DNA of 64,000 nucleotides, from the NCBI RefSeq assembly GCF_016937515.1, contig NZ_JAFHKM010000002.1, positions 1,235,001 to 1,299,000 of the forward strand. Direction: 5' to 3'. The position numbers and the translations under genes are program-made. The stretch is from Cohnella algarum. Lineage in GTDB: Bacteria; Bacillota; Bacilli; Paenibacillales; Paenibacillaceae. Every line of letters begins with the position of its first letter. Positions within the stretch are counted from its first letter, which is position 1. Below are positions 15,836 to 24,097 of this stretch, piece by piece. Below the pieces are notes generated by a model. The model had not been told where the DNA came from. It saw nothing but the letters and a program-made list of their open reading frames with translations, and made no database searches.

Positions 15836-18800
15836 TTAGCTTTCCAGGGAAACCGAGCTTCCGCTGCCCGGAACGTCTCCGGGCGCCGCCTTCGCCTTGC
15901 TTCCCATGAAGGGCCACCAGTTCGCTTCGCCGAACATGCGGACCATGACCGGAATGAACAACGGCAGCATCACCAGTGCGTAAAGGAACAGCCCGGACAA
16001 CACGATGGTCGCGATTTGCAGCAAGGACAGAACCCCCGAGGGGAGCATTGCCGCGAACGTGCCGCCGAGAATGACGGCGGCGGACATGATGACCGTGCCC
16101 ATGCTTTTCATCGCGCTAAGGATCGCTTCCTGCGGTCCCATGTGACGGTTCTCCTTGAAGCGGTCCATCAGGAAAATGCTGTAATCGACGCCGAGCGCCA
16201 TCAGCATGACGAAGCCGAAAAACGGCACGACCCAGCTCGACCCGGAATACCCCAGCATGTCGACGAAGATCAGCTCATTGATCGCCATCGACGTGTAATA
16301 CGTCGCGAGCAGCGACAGGATCAAATAGATCGGGATGACGACGGAGCGGAACATGACGATCAAAATCAGAGCGATGCCGACCAGCATAAGTACGACAGTG
16401 CGAGAGTAGTCCGCCTGCGAAATGTTCCGCAGGTCGTTGTTGATGCTGGACACGCCGCCGATCGCATAGTTCGCGTTCTCGTAATCTGTCCCTTGCAGCG
16501 CCCGGGCAACCGCCGCTTCCACGTCTTCCGTCTTGGTCAGCGTTTCGATTTCATACGGATTGCCCGCAAAGACGACGTCGAATTTCGCCGTCTGCCGGTC
16601 TTCCGACAGGTACGTGTCGAGCGCCACCTGGAAATCCTCGTTCGCCAGCGCCTCGTCCGGCGCGAACCAACCGCCCAGCTGCGGGTCGGAGGCGGACGAA
16701 AGCTCGCCCAGGTAACCGCGGGCCGATGCCAGCCCGTCCTCGATTTGCGTCAAGCCTTCGACGCTGTCGTTCAGCCCGTCCGTCAATTGCGCCAGTTGGC
16801 CGCTCAATTGCGAGAAGCCGTCGGCAAGCTGCTGCTGCCCGTCGGCGAGCTCGCCGATGCCGACCGTCATTTCCGGCAGCCGACCGATGATTTGCCCCTG
16901 CCCGGCGGCCGCTTGCTCGATGCCCTGCTGCAGGCTGGCGATGCCCGCGGACAGCGAGCGAAGCCCTTCGGTCAGCTGCGCCTGACCCGCCGCCGCTTGC
17001 GCAAGGCCGCCGTTGGCCTGGCCGAGCCCTTGCGAGATGCCCGCAAGCTGCTCGTTCAACTGCGCATATTGCGCCCCGATCTGCTCGGCGCTGGCCGCAA
17101 GCTCCGCGACCGCTCCTTGCGCCCGGAGAAAATCCTCATCCTGCCGCAGCTCCGGATATTTGTCCGCCAGGCCTCCGAGCCCTTGCCCCAGGTCGGACAG
17201 CCCGGCCGCAAGCCCCTTCTGCGCTTCCGCCGCCTGATTGTATCCCTGCGTCAGCTGTTCGAGCCCCGATCCGAGCTGATCGTAGCTGCCCGACAACTGC
17301 GCGCTGGCGGCCGCGAGCCGCTCGGCGCTTGCCAGCGCCTGCTTGAGCCCGTCGTTCAGCTCTCCGGCGCCGGCCGAGCCGTCCTTCAGCCCCTGCTCGA
17401 TGCGCTTCAACCCGGCCCCAAGCTCCCCGATTCCCGCCTTCAGCGAATCGGTGCCGGCCGCAAGACGCTGCGCCCCCTCCGCAGCGTTTTCCAGCTGCGG
17501 GGCCTGCTCGACCAGACTGTCGCCCGCGCTCTTCAAGCCGGAGGCGACCTGGCCGATTCCGTCGGCTCCTTCTCCGAGGCCGCTGTCCAGCGTTTCCGCC
17601 TGATTGGCGACCTGGAAGTCGGCGAGCGCCTCGCCGGTCGGGCGGGTCGCGCTGCGGACCGCCTTCACGCCGTCCACTTTCGCAAGCTCGCGGGACACCT
17701 GCTCGATCATCGCGAGCCCGTCCGTATCGTCAAGCGGTCTTTCGCTTTTCAAAACGACGGTGGACGGCAGCGAATCGCCCGGTCCGAAGCTGCCGGAAAT
17801 CAGATTGAACGCTTTGACGGAATCGTATTTGTCCCCGATTTCATCAAGCGAATTGTAGGAAACGTCCCCTTTGTACGAAACGAGCAGCGGCACGAGAATG
17901 ACGCCCAGGATCGCCAGGGACCAGAGCGGGCGCCGCAGCGAAAACTTGCCGACCGCTCCCCAGACGCGGCTCGGCTTATGCTCCAGCGCGCCGCGCGACG
18001 GCCAGAAAATCGCCGGCCCGAGCACGGCCATGAAGAACGGCACGAGCGTAAGGAGCGCCACCAGCAACACGGCGACGCCGACCGCGACCGCGACCGCGGA
18101 CCGGTAAAGCCCGAATGTCGAAAAGCCGATGGCGGAAAACCCGACCAGCACCGCAAGCCCCGAGACGAGCACCGTCCGGCCCGACGTGCGGTAAGTCGCC
18201 GCGATCGCCTCCAGCCGGTCCGCCCCGTGCGCGAGCTCCTCTTTGAACCGGCTGATCAGCAAGATGCAATAGTCCGTCCCGATGCCGAACATGACGGCGA
18301 CCAGGAAGATTTGCGTAAAGTTCGAAAGCGGAAAATCCATGTACTTGACCAGGAACGCCACGACCGACTGCGAAGCGATATAGCTGATCCCGATCGTCAG
18401 CAGCGGGATGAACGGAGCGACCGCCGAGCGGAACACGACGAACAGAATCGCCAGGATGAATACGACCGTAATCCATTCGGTCTTTTTCAGGCCTTCCTCC
18501 GAACTTTGAACGACATCCTCCTGGATGACCCAGTTGCCCGTCAAGTAGTGATCGACAGGCACGTTCGCCAGCGCCTCGTACAGCGATTCGGAAGCTTCTT
18601 CGTTCGTCCTGCCGTCCATCGTCACGTTCGCCAGCGCCAACACCGTCGTCCCATCCTCGGACACCATCTGGGACGCCAGCTCCGGCGTATCGAAATGCTG
18701 GATCAGCGAGGCGACGCCGAGCTCATCCTGACGCGCCTTGAGCGACTCCAGCCCGGTACGGATCGCCTCCATGTCGCGATCGTCCAAACCTTCGCCGTCG

Positions 18801-19021
18801 TGAAACACGAGGACGGTCGACTGGCCGCCCTGTCCCGATCCTTCGCCCGCCATCTCGTCCAGCATGGCCGCGGCGTTGGTCGACGAGTACCCGTCCGGCA
18901 CTTCGATTTGCCCTTTCTCGCGAACGAGCTCTTGCATGTTGGGGGCGGTCAGTACGAGCGCCGCGACTCCCGCAATCCACAAAACGAGCACAAGCCATCT
19001 GAGTTTGACGATTGTCTTCAT
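15836..19021 (-). CDS. MMPL/RND-family membrane exporter
   Basis: A 1,061-residue transporter with two RND-type halves, each a cluster of membrane helices (about 175-375 and 860-1040) preceded by a large outside loop. The first loop follows helix 1 near residue 30. The second (about 395-860) holds a long stretch of repeats of the type L-x2-G-L-x2-L, predicted coiled or helical, as seen in YdfJ-type MMPL proteins of Firmicutes. Likely a proton-driven exporter of lipids, drugs or similar amphiphiles. It follows the MarR gene by 5 bases and is closed by a terminator, so the regulator very probably controls it. Confidence 0.92.
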   Translation of the reverse strand: MKTIVKLRWLVLVLWIAGVAALVLTAPNMQELVREKGQIEVPDGYSSTNAAAMLDEMAGEGSGQGGQSTVLVFHDGEGLDDRDMEAIRTGLESLKARQDELGVASLIQHFDTPELASQMVSEDGTTVLALANVTMDGRTNEEASESLYEALANVPVDHYLTGNWVIQEDVVQSSEEGLKKTEWITVVFILAILFVVFRSAVAPFIPLLTIGISYIASQSVVAFLVKYMDFPLSNFTQIFLVAVMFGIGTDYCILLISRFKEELAHGADRLEAIAATYRTSGRTVLVSGLAVLVGFSAIGFSTFGLYRSAVAVAVGVAVLLVALLTLVPFFMAVLGPAIFWPSRGALEHKPSRVWGAVGKFSLRRPLWSLAILGVILVPLLVSYKGDVSYNSLDEIGDKYDSVKAFNLISGSFGPGDSLPSTVVLKSERPLDDTDGLAMIEQVSRELAKVDGVKAVRSATRPTGEALADFQVANQAETLDSGLGEGADGIGQVASGLKSAGDSLVEQAPQLENAAEGAQRLAAGTDSLKAGIGELGAGLKRIEQGLKDGSAGAGELNDGLKQALASAERLAAASAQLSGSYDQLGSGLEQLTQGYNQAAEAQKGLAAGLSDLGQGLGGLADKYPELRQDEDFLRAQGAVAELAASAEQIGAQYAQLNEQLAGISQGLGQANGGLAQAAAGQAQLTEGLRSLSAGIASLQQGIEQAAAGQGQIIGRLPEMTVGIGELADGQQQLADGFSQLSGQLAQLTDGLNDSVEGLTQIEDGLASARGYLGELSSASDPQLGGWFAPDEALANEDFQVALDTYLSEDRQTAKFDVVFAGNPYEIETLTKTEDVEAAVARALQGTDYENANYAIGGVSSINNDLRNISQADYSRTVVLMLVGIALILIVMFRSVVIPIYLILSLLATYYTSMAINELIFVDMLGYSGSSWVVPFFGFVMLMALGVDYSIFLMDRFKENRHMGPQEAILSAMKSMGTVIMSAAVILGGTFAAMLPSGVLSLLQIATIVLSGLFLYALVMLPLFIPVMVRMFGEANWWPFMGSKAKAAPGDVPGSGSSVSLES

Positions 19022-19026
19022 GAGCC

Positions 19027-19479
19027 TTAACCCCTCTCTTGCCTGTAAACTAATACATCCGCCAGCTTCTCGTAAGTCGTCAGAAACCGGTCGGCTTCCT
19101 CATCCGTGAACGAAACCAGGTAATCGGCCAGCAAATGATCCACCTTCTCCCCCAGCTCCTCAGCCAGGCGCCTGCCTTCCTCGGTCAGCAGAAGCGAGAT
19201 GACGCGCCGGTCCTTCTCGTCCGGGACCCGCAGCACGAGCTGCTTGTCGAACAGGCGGGTCATAATCGCGGTAATCGAGCTCTTGCCGACGCAAAACGCC
19301 TCCGCCAGCTCGGTGGACGTGCACTTGCCGTGCGTCAGCAAATAGTCCGTAATGAAATACTGGTCGACCGTCAAATCTTCCGGCATCAGTTCCTTGATCA
19401 GCGAATGCAGCCTTCGCTGAACCGTAAACATCGTGCGCTTGTAGCGGTCGATCGCCTGCTTGCGCACCTGATTGTCCAT
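19027..19479 (-). CDS. MarR-family transcriptional regulator
   Basis: A 150-residue winged-helix repressor. The core helix-turn-helix is STELAEAFCVGKSSITAIMT near residues 55-75, followed by the wing DEKDRRVISLLLTEEG, a MarR hallmark. Such proteins dimerise and let go of DNA when bound by small phenolic or amphiphilic ligands. The exporter gene follows at once, so this is a drug- or lipid-responsive export operon that probably represses itself. Upstream, ATAGTT and AACTAT flank a possible -10 near 19500, a candidate operator. ATG at 19479, GAGG eleven bases away. Confidence 0.93.
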   Translation of the reverse strand: MDNQVRKQAIDRYKRTMFTVQRRLHSLIKELMPEDLTVDQYFITDYLLTHGKCTSTELAEAFCVGKSSITAIMTRLFDKQLVLRVPDEKDRRVISLLLTEEGRRLAEELGEKVDHLLADYLVSFTDEEADRFLTTYEKLADVLVYRQERG

Positions 19480-19724
19480 AATAGTTTCACCCTCAAATGG
19501 TTGTACAATAGAACTATTTTACGATAAAACAATATCAAATCGGAAAACCGGTGTCAATTGCCGGAAATCGCGAAGCAAGAAACTCGCTTGACTTGACGGC
19601 GTTCCTGGAAAGACAAAACTTCCGGGGACAATCCATGGTGGAGGTGTTAGCGGAATAATACGAGAGGAGGTCTTGCGGCCGCCGTCTTTCGTCAACCACC
19701 GCTAGCTTGCGAATGTCGGGTTGA

Positions 19725-20115
19725 GATGAGTCGTCACGACTCAACCGGATCGGCCGCTTGCGTGCGATGGCGGCAAGATGAGTCATTTTTACTCAAATGC
19801 GTATGACTGCGTGCGTTTTGCAGGCCGAGATGAGTCGCTACGACTCAACCGGATCGGCCGCTTGCGTGCGATGGCGGCAAGATGAGTCATTTTTACTCAA
19901 ATGCGTATGACTGCGTGCGTTTTGCAGGCCGAGATGAGTCGTCACGACTCAACCGGGTCGGCCGCTTGCGTGCGATGGCGGCAAGATGAGTCATTTTTAC
20001 TCAAATGCGTATGACTGCGTGCGTTTTGCAGGCCGAGATGAGTCGCTACGACTCAACCGGATCGGCCGCTTGCGTGCGATGGCGGCAAGATGAGTCATTT
20101 TTACTCAAATGCGTA
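19725..20115. repeat. Palindrome array P2: four 104-bp units, eight boxes at 52-bp steps
   Basis: Boxes start at 19727, 19779, 19831, 19883, 19935, 19987, 20039 and 20091, always 52 bp apart. They alternate between TGAGTCGTCACGACTCA (or CT for TC in the loop) and TGAGTCATTTTTACTCA. The 104-bp units are nearly identical. Units 1 and 3 share the TC loop and units 2 and 4 the CT loop, so a 208-bp dimer was probably duplicated. The array lies between the MarR and MFS genes; 19535-19724 shows nothing else I can name. Confidence 0.92.
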
Positions 20116-20210
20116 CGGCTATATGCCTTCGAACCCGCCCAAGGCCCCGGTTGCCGGGACGGCGGACGGACTTTAAGGCCTATTTACGCCGTCGGGTTAT
20201 TCTTAGCTCT

Positions 20211-20249
20211 CATGCACAGGCGCGCGGGCTATGTTAGCCCGCGTGCATG
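20211..20249 (-). terminator. Stable hairpin after the MFS gene
   Basis: CATGCA with GCGGGCT, and AGCCCGC with TGCATG, form a strong stem around a 5-base loop just past the MFS stop. There is no T-run on the minus strand, so it may protect or only partly end the transcript. Confidence 0.6.
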
Positions 20250-20254
20250 ACGAC

Positions 20255-21487
20255 TTACACGAGCTCCCGTCTTTGGCGCAGGCGAACGTACAGCAGCAGA
20301 CAGGTCGCCGAGCATAAAAGCGCCAATACGGCGATAAACCCGTACCCCGCCTGCAGCCCGAGCAGCTCGCTGCCCGCCGTACCCCGCGCCGAAAACAGCT
20401 GCCGCACCCATTCGATGATATACCCGATCAGCAAATTGCCGACGACGCTCGCGATGCCCATCAGCGTAACGGTGAACGTGATGGCCGTATCCACGCCTCC
20501 GGCATAGCGCTTGGACAGCATGGCCATCACCGTCGGATAGATCGGCGCGATGCCGATGCCGGCAATCGCGAACAGAACGGCCCCCTTTTCCCCGATCACG
20601 ATCGCCGCGAGACTGCACAGCCCGGAAAAGGCCGAGAAGATCATAACGGACACCGTATACCCGATTTTATCGGTGATCGGACCGACCAGCAGCCTGGACA
20701 GCATAAAGCACAGGAAAAAGACCGACAGCATTCCGGAAGCGTCTCCCGTGTCCCAGCCGTACGCTTTTTCCAAAAAATAAACGAGCCAGCTGCCCACCGC
20801 AAGCTCCGACACGACGCCGAAGGAAAGAACGGCGACGATCAGCCAGGCGATCGGATCCCGCAGCAGCCCCCGCACGGAAATCCGGTGTTCGCCTCCGCGG
20901 TCGCCTTCCGGAAACCGGCCGAACAGGGAAGGGATGACGGGAAGCAGGGAAAGCATCAGCATGATCAAGTACATGCCGCGCCATCCGAGCTCGCCGCCGC
21001 CGAACTGCCACCCCATCATAGAAGCGGCGAAAATCGGGGCGACCGTCGAACTGAGCCCGTAGAAAAAATGGGAGAGGTTCATCATCGTGCCGGTGTTTTT
21101 CGTGAAAATCCGGGCGGCCATGATCGCCAGGCCGATTTCCAGCATGCCGTTGGCGATGTACAAAAGAAAGTAAGATGCCGACAACGAGGCATACGATGCG
21201 GATATGTACATCAGCACGCCGGAGGCCGCCATCGAGACGAAAGCGATGATGCCGGTCAGCTTGATGCCGATTTTATTCGATAACGCGGACGTAAACGAGC
21301 ACGCGAGCAAATAGCCGAGCGAATTGAGCGACAGCAGCAGGCCGAGCTGCCCTTCGTTCAGGCCGAAATCGGTCTGCATTCTCGGAATGGCCGGTCCTTT
21401 TATATTTTCCGAAAATCCGAAAATCAAAAATCCGCCGAACACGACGAGCAGCAGCAAAAGATAGTTGGTACGGCTTGAATCGCGCAA
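20255..21487 (-). CDS. Major facilitator superfamily transporter
   Basis: A 410-residue protein with about twelve membrane helices. Conserved features are the N-terminal NEGQLGLLLSLNSLGYLLAC region and the central loop (FPEGDRGGEHRISVRGLL) between the two six-helix halves. It resembles sugar/organic-acid MFS carriers (FucP-like), but the substrate is not evident. The start is TTG at 21487 with GGAGG eight bases before it. A promoter at 21526-21554 serves it alone. Confidence 0.88.
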   Translation of the reverse strand: MRDSSRTNYLLLLLVVFGGFLIFGFSENIKGPAIPRMQTDFGLNEGQLGLLLSLNSLGYLLACSFTSALSNKIGIKLTGIIAFVSMAASGVLMYISASYASLSASYFLLYIANGMLEIGLAIMAARIFTKNTGTMMNLSHFFYGLSSTVAPIFAASMMGWQFGGGELGWRGMYLIMLMLSLLPVIPSLFGRFPEGDRGGEHRISVRGLLRDPIAWLIVAVLSFGVVSELAVGSWLVYFLEKAYGWDTGDASGMLSVFFLCFMLSRLLVGPITDKIGYTVSVMIFSAFSGLCSLAAIVIGEKGAVLFAIAGIGIAPIYPTVMAMLSKRYAGGVDTAITFTVTLMGIASVVGNLLIGYIIEWVRQLFSARGTAGSELLGLQAGYGFIAVLALLCSATCLLLYVRLRQRRELV

Positions 21488-21525
21488 AATGGGTTTCCTC
21501 CGGCAATATGAAATAGACGATGCGA

Positions 21526-21554
21526 CGATAATACGATTTTATTTCGAAGATGAC
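21526..21554 (-). promoter_or_regulatory. Promoter of the MFS gene
   Basis: On the minus strand TTGTCA (21549-21554), 17 bases, then TATTAT (21526-21531). The predicted start gives a leader of about 30 bases to the TTG codon. Confidence 0.7.
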
Positions 21555-21723
21555 AAGAAAAATCGCGGATAAAAACGCAAAAACCGCAGGCGCCGCCGAC
21601 GCTCGGCGAGCACCGGTGAACGGTCTCGGCAAGCGGACGGCAGCCCTGCGGGCAGCCGGACTTGCTATTCGCGGTTTGCGCTCGCGGTCTTTCGCCCCCG
21701 GACAACGTAGCATCGATGCGGGC

Positions 21724-22803
21724 TTACGACGGAGCAGGGGTCGGGATCGCGACGTTCGCCCGTTCCCCTTCGCCCGCTTCCGCCGCCTCCGGCGCTTCGG
21801 TTGCCGCTTCCGGAGCTTCCGGCGGTTCGATTGCATCCAGAGGCCGTGCCGGGACGCCGACTCCGTCGTCGATGCAGCGCTTCGCGAATTCGGCGACCGC
21901 CTTGCGGTACCCTTCGGGGTCGATCAGCAGCGAATTGCCGTGCTGCGCCTTGGCGACGATAAGCCTCTCTTTGGGCGACCGGATCGCCTCGTACAATTCG
22001 TCGGCCATCGAGGGCGGCACGAAGGCGTCCCTGCCCCCGTGGATGAGCAGGATCGGCCGCGAATTTTTCCGAACCTGGCGGACAACCGATGCTTCCCCGA
22101 AAAAAAATCCCGCCCTCAGCTTGCAAATCAGGCTCGTCAGCGGGATGAACGGAAATGCCGGCAGCCTGAACATTTGTTTTAACTGGTACGTTAGAATGCC
22201 CTTGAGCGAGCTGTACGCGCAATCGGAGACGATGCCCTTCACTTGTTCCGGCAGCGGCTCCCCGCTCGTCATCAGCACCGTCCCTCCGCCCATGGAAACC
22301 CCGTGCAGCAAAATCCGGACGTCCTTGCCTTCGCGATCCACCAGGTATCGAATCCAGCGAACGTAGTCCTTGCGATCCGGCCAACCGAAGCCGATGTGCC
22401 GGCCTCCGCTGCTGCCGTGGCCGCGATTGTCGGGCATGAGCACCGTATAGCCCAGCTCCCGGTAAAAGTGGGCGAAAACCGTCATATCCTCTCCCCGGCC
22501 GGAGTAGCCGTGGGCCAACACAACCGCCTTGTTGACGGCGCCCCCGTCCTCCGCCTCCAAATAATGGCCGCGGAGCGTTATCCCGTCCTCCGCCCCGATT
22601 TCGACGCGCTCGAACGGCTGTTTGCCGAACCAGTCTTGCGCTTGCTTCACGATCGACGGATCGAGCTGGGGCACGTTCGGGTCCTTTTGCATGAACGTTT
22701 TCCGGTTTCGCCCGAACGCAAACCGGTACAAATACAAGCAAGTCGAAACGATCAGAGCCATCACGACGCCCAAGACGACCAACGCAATTGCCCATGCCGG
22801 CAT
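21724..22803 (-). CDS. Membrane-anchored alpha/beta hydrolase
   Basis: A 359-residue protein with one N-terminal membrane helix (about residues 5-27), then an alpha/beta-hydrolase domain. The nucleophile elbow is GVSMGG, preceded by HGYSGRGED and PDNRGHGSS; a later DAF and QHGNS could supply the acid and histidine. The C-terminus is a Pro/Glu/Ala-rich tail of about 40 residues. Start chosen at ATG 22803 because AAGGAGG lies eight bases upstream; a TTG ten codons earlier has no such site. The fold fits an esterase or peptidase facing one side of the membrane; substrate unknown. Confidence 0.85.
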   Translation of the reverse strand: MPAWAIALVVLGVVMALIVSTCLYLYRFAFGRNRKTFMQKDPNVPQLDPSIVKQAQDWFGKQPFERVEIGAEDGITLRGHYLEAEDGGAVNKAVVLAHGYSGRGEDMTVFAHFYRELGYTVLMPDNRGHGSSGGRHIGFGWPDRKDYVRWIRYLVDREGKDVRILLHGVSMGGGTVLMTSGEPLPEQVKGIVSDCAYSSLKGILTYQLKQMFRLPAFPFIPLTSLICKLRAGFFFGEASVVRQVRKNSRPILLIHGGRDAFVPPSMADELYEAIRSPKERLIVAKAQHGNSLLIDPEGYRKAVAEFAKRCIDDGVGVPARPLDAIEPPEAPEAATEAPEAAEAGEGERANVAIPTPAPS

Positions 22804-22884
22804 GCCAACTTCCTCCTTCGGACCGGATTTCAAGCCGTGTGCCTCTAGTTTCCCGGTCCGGCCGAAAGTTCATACGCGAATAAA

Positions 22885-22937
22885 AGAAGGGACAGTCCGC
22901 AAGGCGCCATGACGCCCGGCTTTTCGTCCCTTCTTGC
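22885..22937 (-). terminator. Terminator of the two-component operon
   Basis: AAGAAGGGAC and GTCCCTTCTT form the outer stem on the minus strand, with TTTTA after it, just beyond the response-regulator stop. Confidence 0.8.
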
Positions 22938-22939
22938 CG

Positions 22940-24097
22940 CTATGCGCGGCCGCTGCAAATGTCCGCATACAGCCGCTTGGTCAGCTCCGACGGCTCGATC
23001 GCCAATTCGTCGAACCGGTCGGTCAATTGGCGGTACACCCGATGAACTTCGTCGTGCTGGCCCAGCCTTCGATGGCCGCTCATCAGCAGCCGGTACGCTT
23101 CCTCGTTGTACGGCCAGGTCTGAATGTAGACGCGCGCCGCCTTGATCAGCCGGGCATCGTCTCCTTGCGATTCGTATCTTCGAAGAAGCTCCATCCGCAG
23201 ATTGGCGATCTCCTGGTCCAAATGCCGAATTTCGGGTTCGGCCCAAGGATAGTCCTCGTCCATAAACAACGGCCCCGCGTACATCGAAAGGACGCGCTCC
23301 AGTTCCTTGGTCGAAAGCTGCGACGCCTGCTTCATCGCCTGCAGCGACTCCTTGAGCTGACGGTAATCGGACTCAAGCAAGTCGGAACCGAGCATGTACT
23401 TTTCCTCCTCGTAAACGACCGCTTTAACCAGACCGTACTGCCTGAACTCCCTGCGCAAATAGCTGACGCACGTATGCAAATACACTTTCGCCTTATGAAA
23501 CGGCTCCTCCGGCCACAGCTTGTCCAAAATATGATCGCGGTGCACGAACTCGTGAAGGTGCAGCGCAAGGCAAGCGAACAGTTCCTTTTCCTTCCCGGTC
23601 CGCCATTTCAAATAGTCTCCGCGGCCGTTCATCGCCCCGACGCCGCCCAGCAGCTTGATCCGGATCGGCTCGTCTGCCTGCTCCGCATCGCGTCCCGCGG
23701 CTTCTTCGGCGCTTTTGCCGACGGATTCGAAGAACGATTTCCCTTTGCGGATGCGCTGCACCGTCTTTTCCAGCCGGCTCGTCTCCAGCGGTTTGAGCAA
23801 ATAATCGATGGCCGCCTGTTCGAACGCCGAAATCGCATAGCGATCGTACGCCGTCACGAAAACGATCTGCGTTTCCAGATTTTCGGCCAAAATGGTCTCG
23901 GCCAGCTCCACCCCGCTCATGCCGGGCATTTCGATATCGAGGAACACCGCGTCCGGACGCAACTTCCGGATCATTTCCAACCCTTCGTACCCGTTCCCCG
24001 CCATGCCCACGACTTCGACTTCGCCCGTTTTCTGCAGCAGGATGCTCAAAATGTTGAGCGCATGCTCCTCGTCGTCCACCAGACAAGCGCGTATCAT
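22940..24097 (-). CDS. Response regulator with winged-helix and BTAD-like output
   Basis: A 385-residue regulator. A receiver domain fills residues 1-118, with the acidic pair D8/D9, phosphorylation site D54 in VFLDIEMPG, the switch threonine in FVTAYD and the lysine in LLKPLE. After a linker comes a winged-helix DNA-binding domain (about 145-245, LGGVGAMNGRG...ACLALH) and a helical bacterial transcriptional activation domain (about 250-380). This receiver plus SARP-like layout is known in Paenibacillus-type bacteria. Its start overlaps the kinase stop by 4 bp (ATGA), so the kinase is its partner. Confidence 0.9.
   Translation of the reverse strand: MIRACLVDDEEHALNILSILLQKTGEVEVVGMAGNGYEGLEMIRKLRPDAVFLDIEMPGMSGVELAETILAENLETQIVFVTAYDRYAISAFEQAAIDYLLKPLETSRLEKTVQRIRKGKSFFESVGKSAEEAAGRDAEQADEPIRIKLLGGVGAMNGRGDYLKWRTGKEKELFACLALHLHEFVHRDHILDKLWPEEPFHKAKVYLHTCVSYLRREFRQYGLVKAVVYEEEKYMLGSDLLESDYRQLKESLQAMKQASQLSTKELERVLSMYAGPLFMDEDYPWAEPEIRHLDQEIANLRMELLRRYESQGDDARLIKAARVYIQTWPYNEEAYRLLMSGHRRLGQHDEVHRVYRQLTDRFDELAIEPSELTKRLYADICSGRA

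Noticed and set aside
15590..19030. 1,146-residue plus-strand frame opposite the MMPL gene
   Set aside because: Antisense shadow of a well-supported gene; its Arg-rich translation has no family features.
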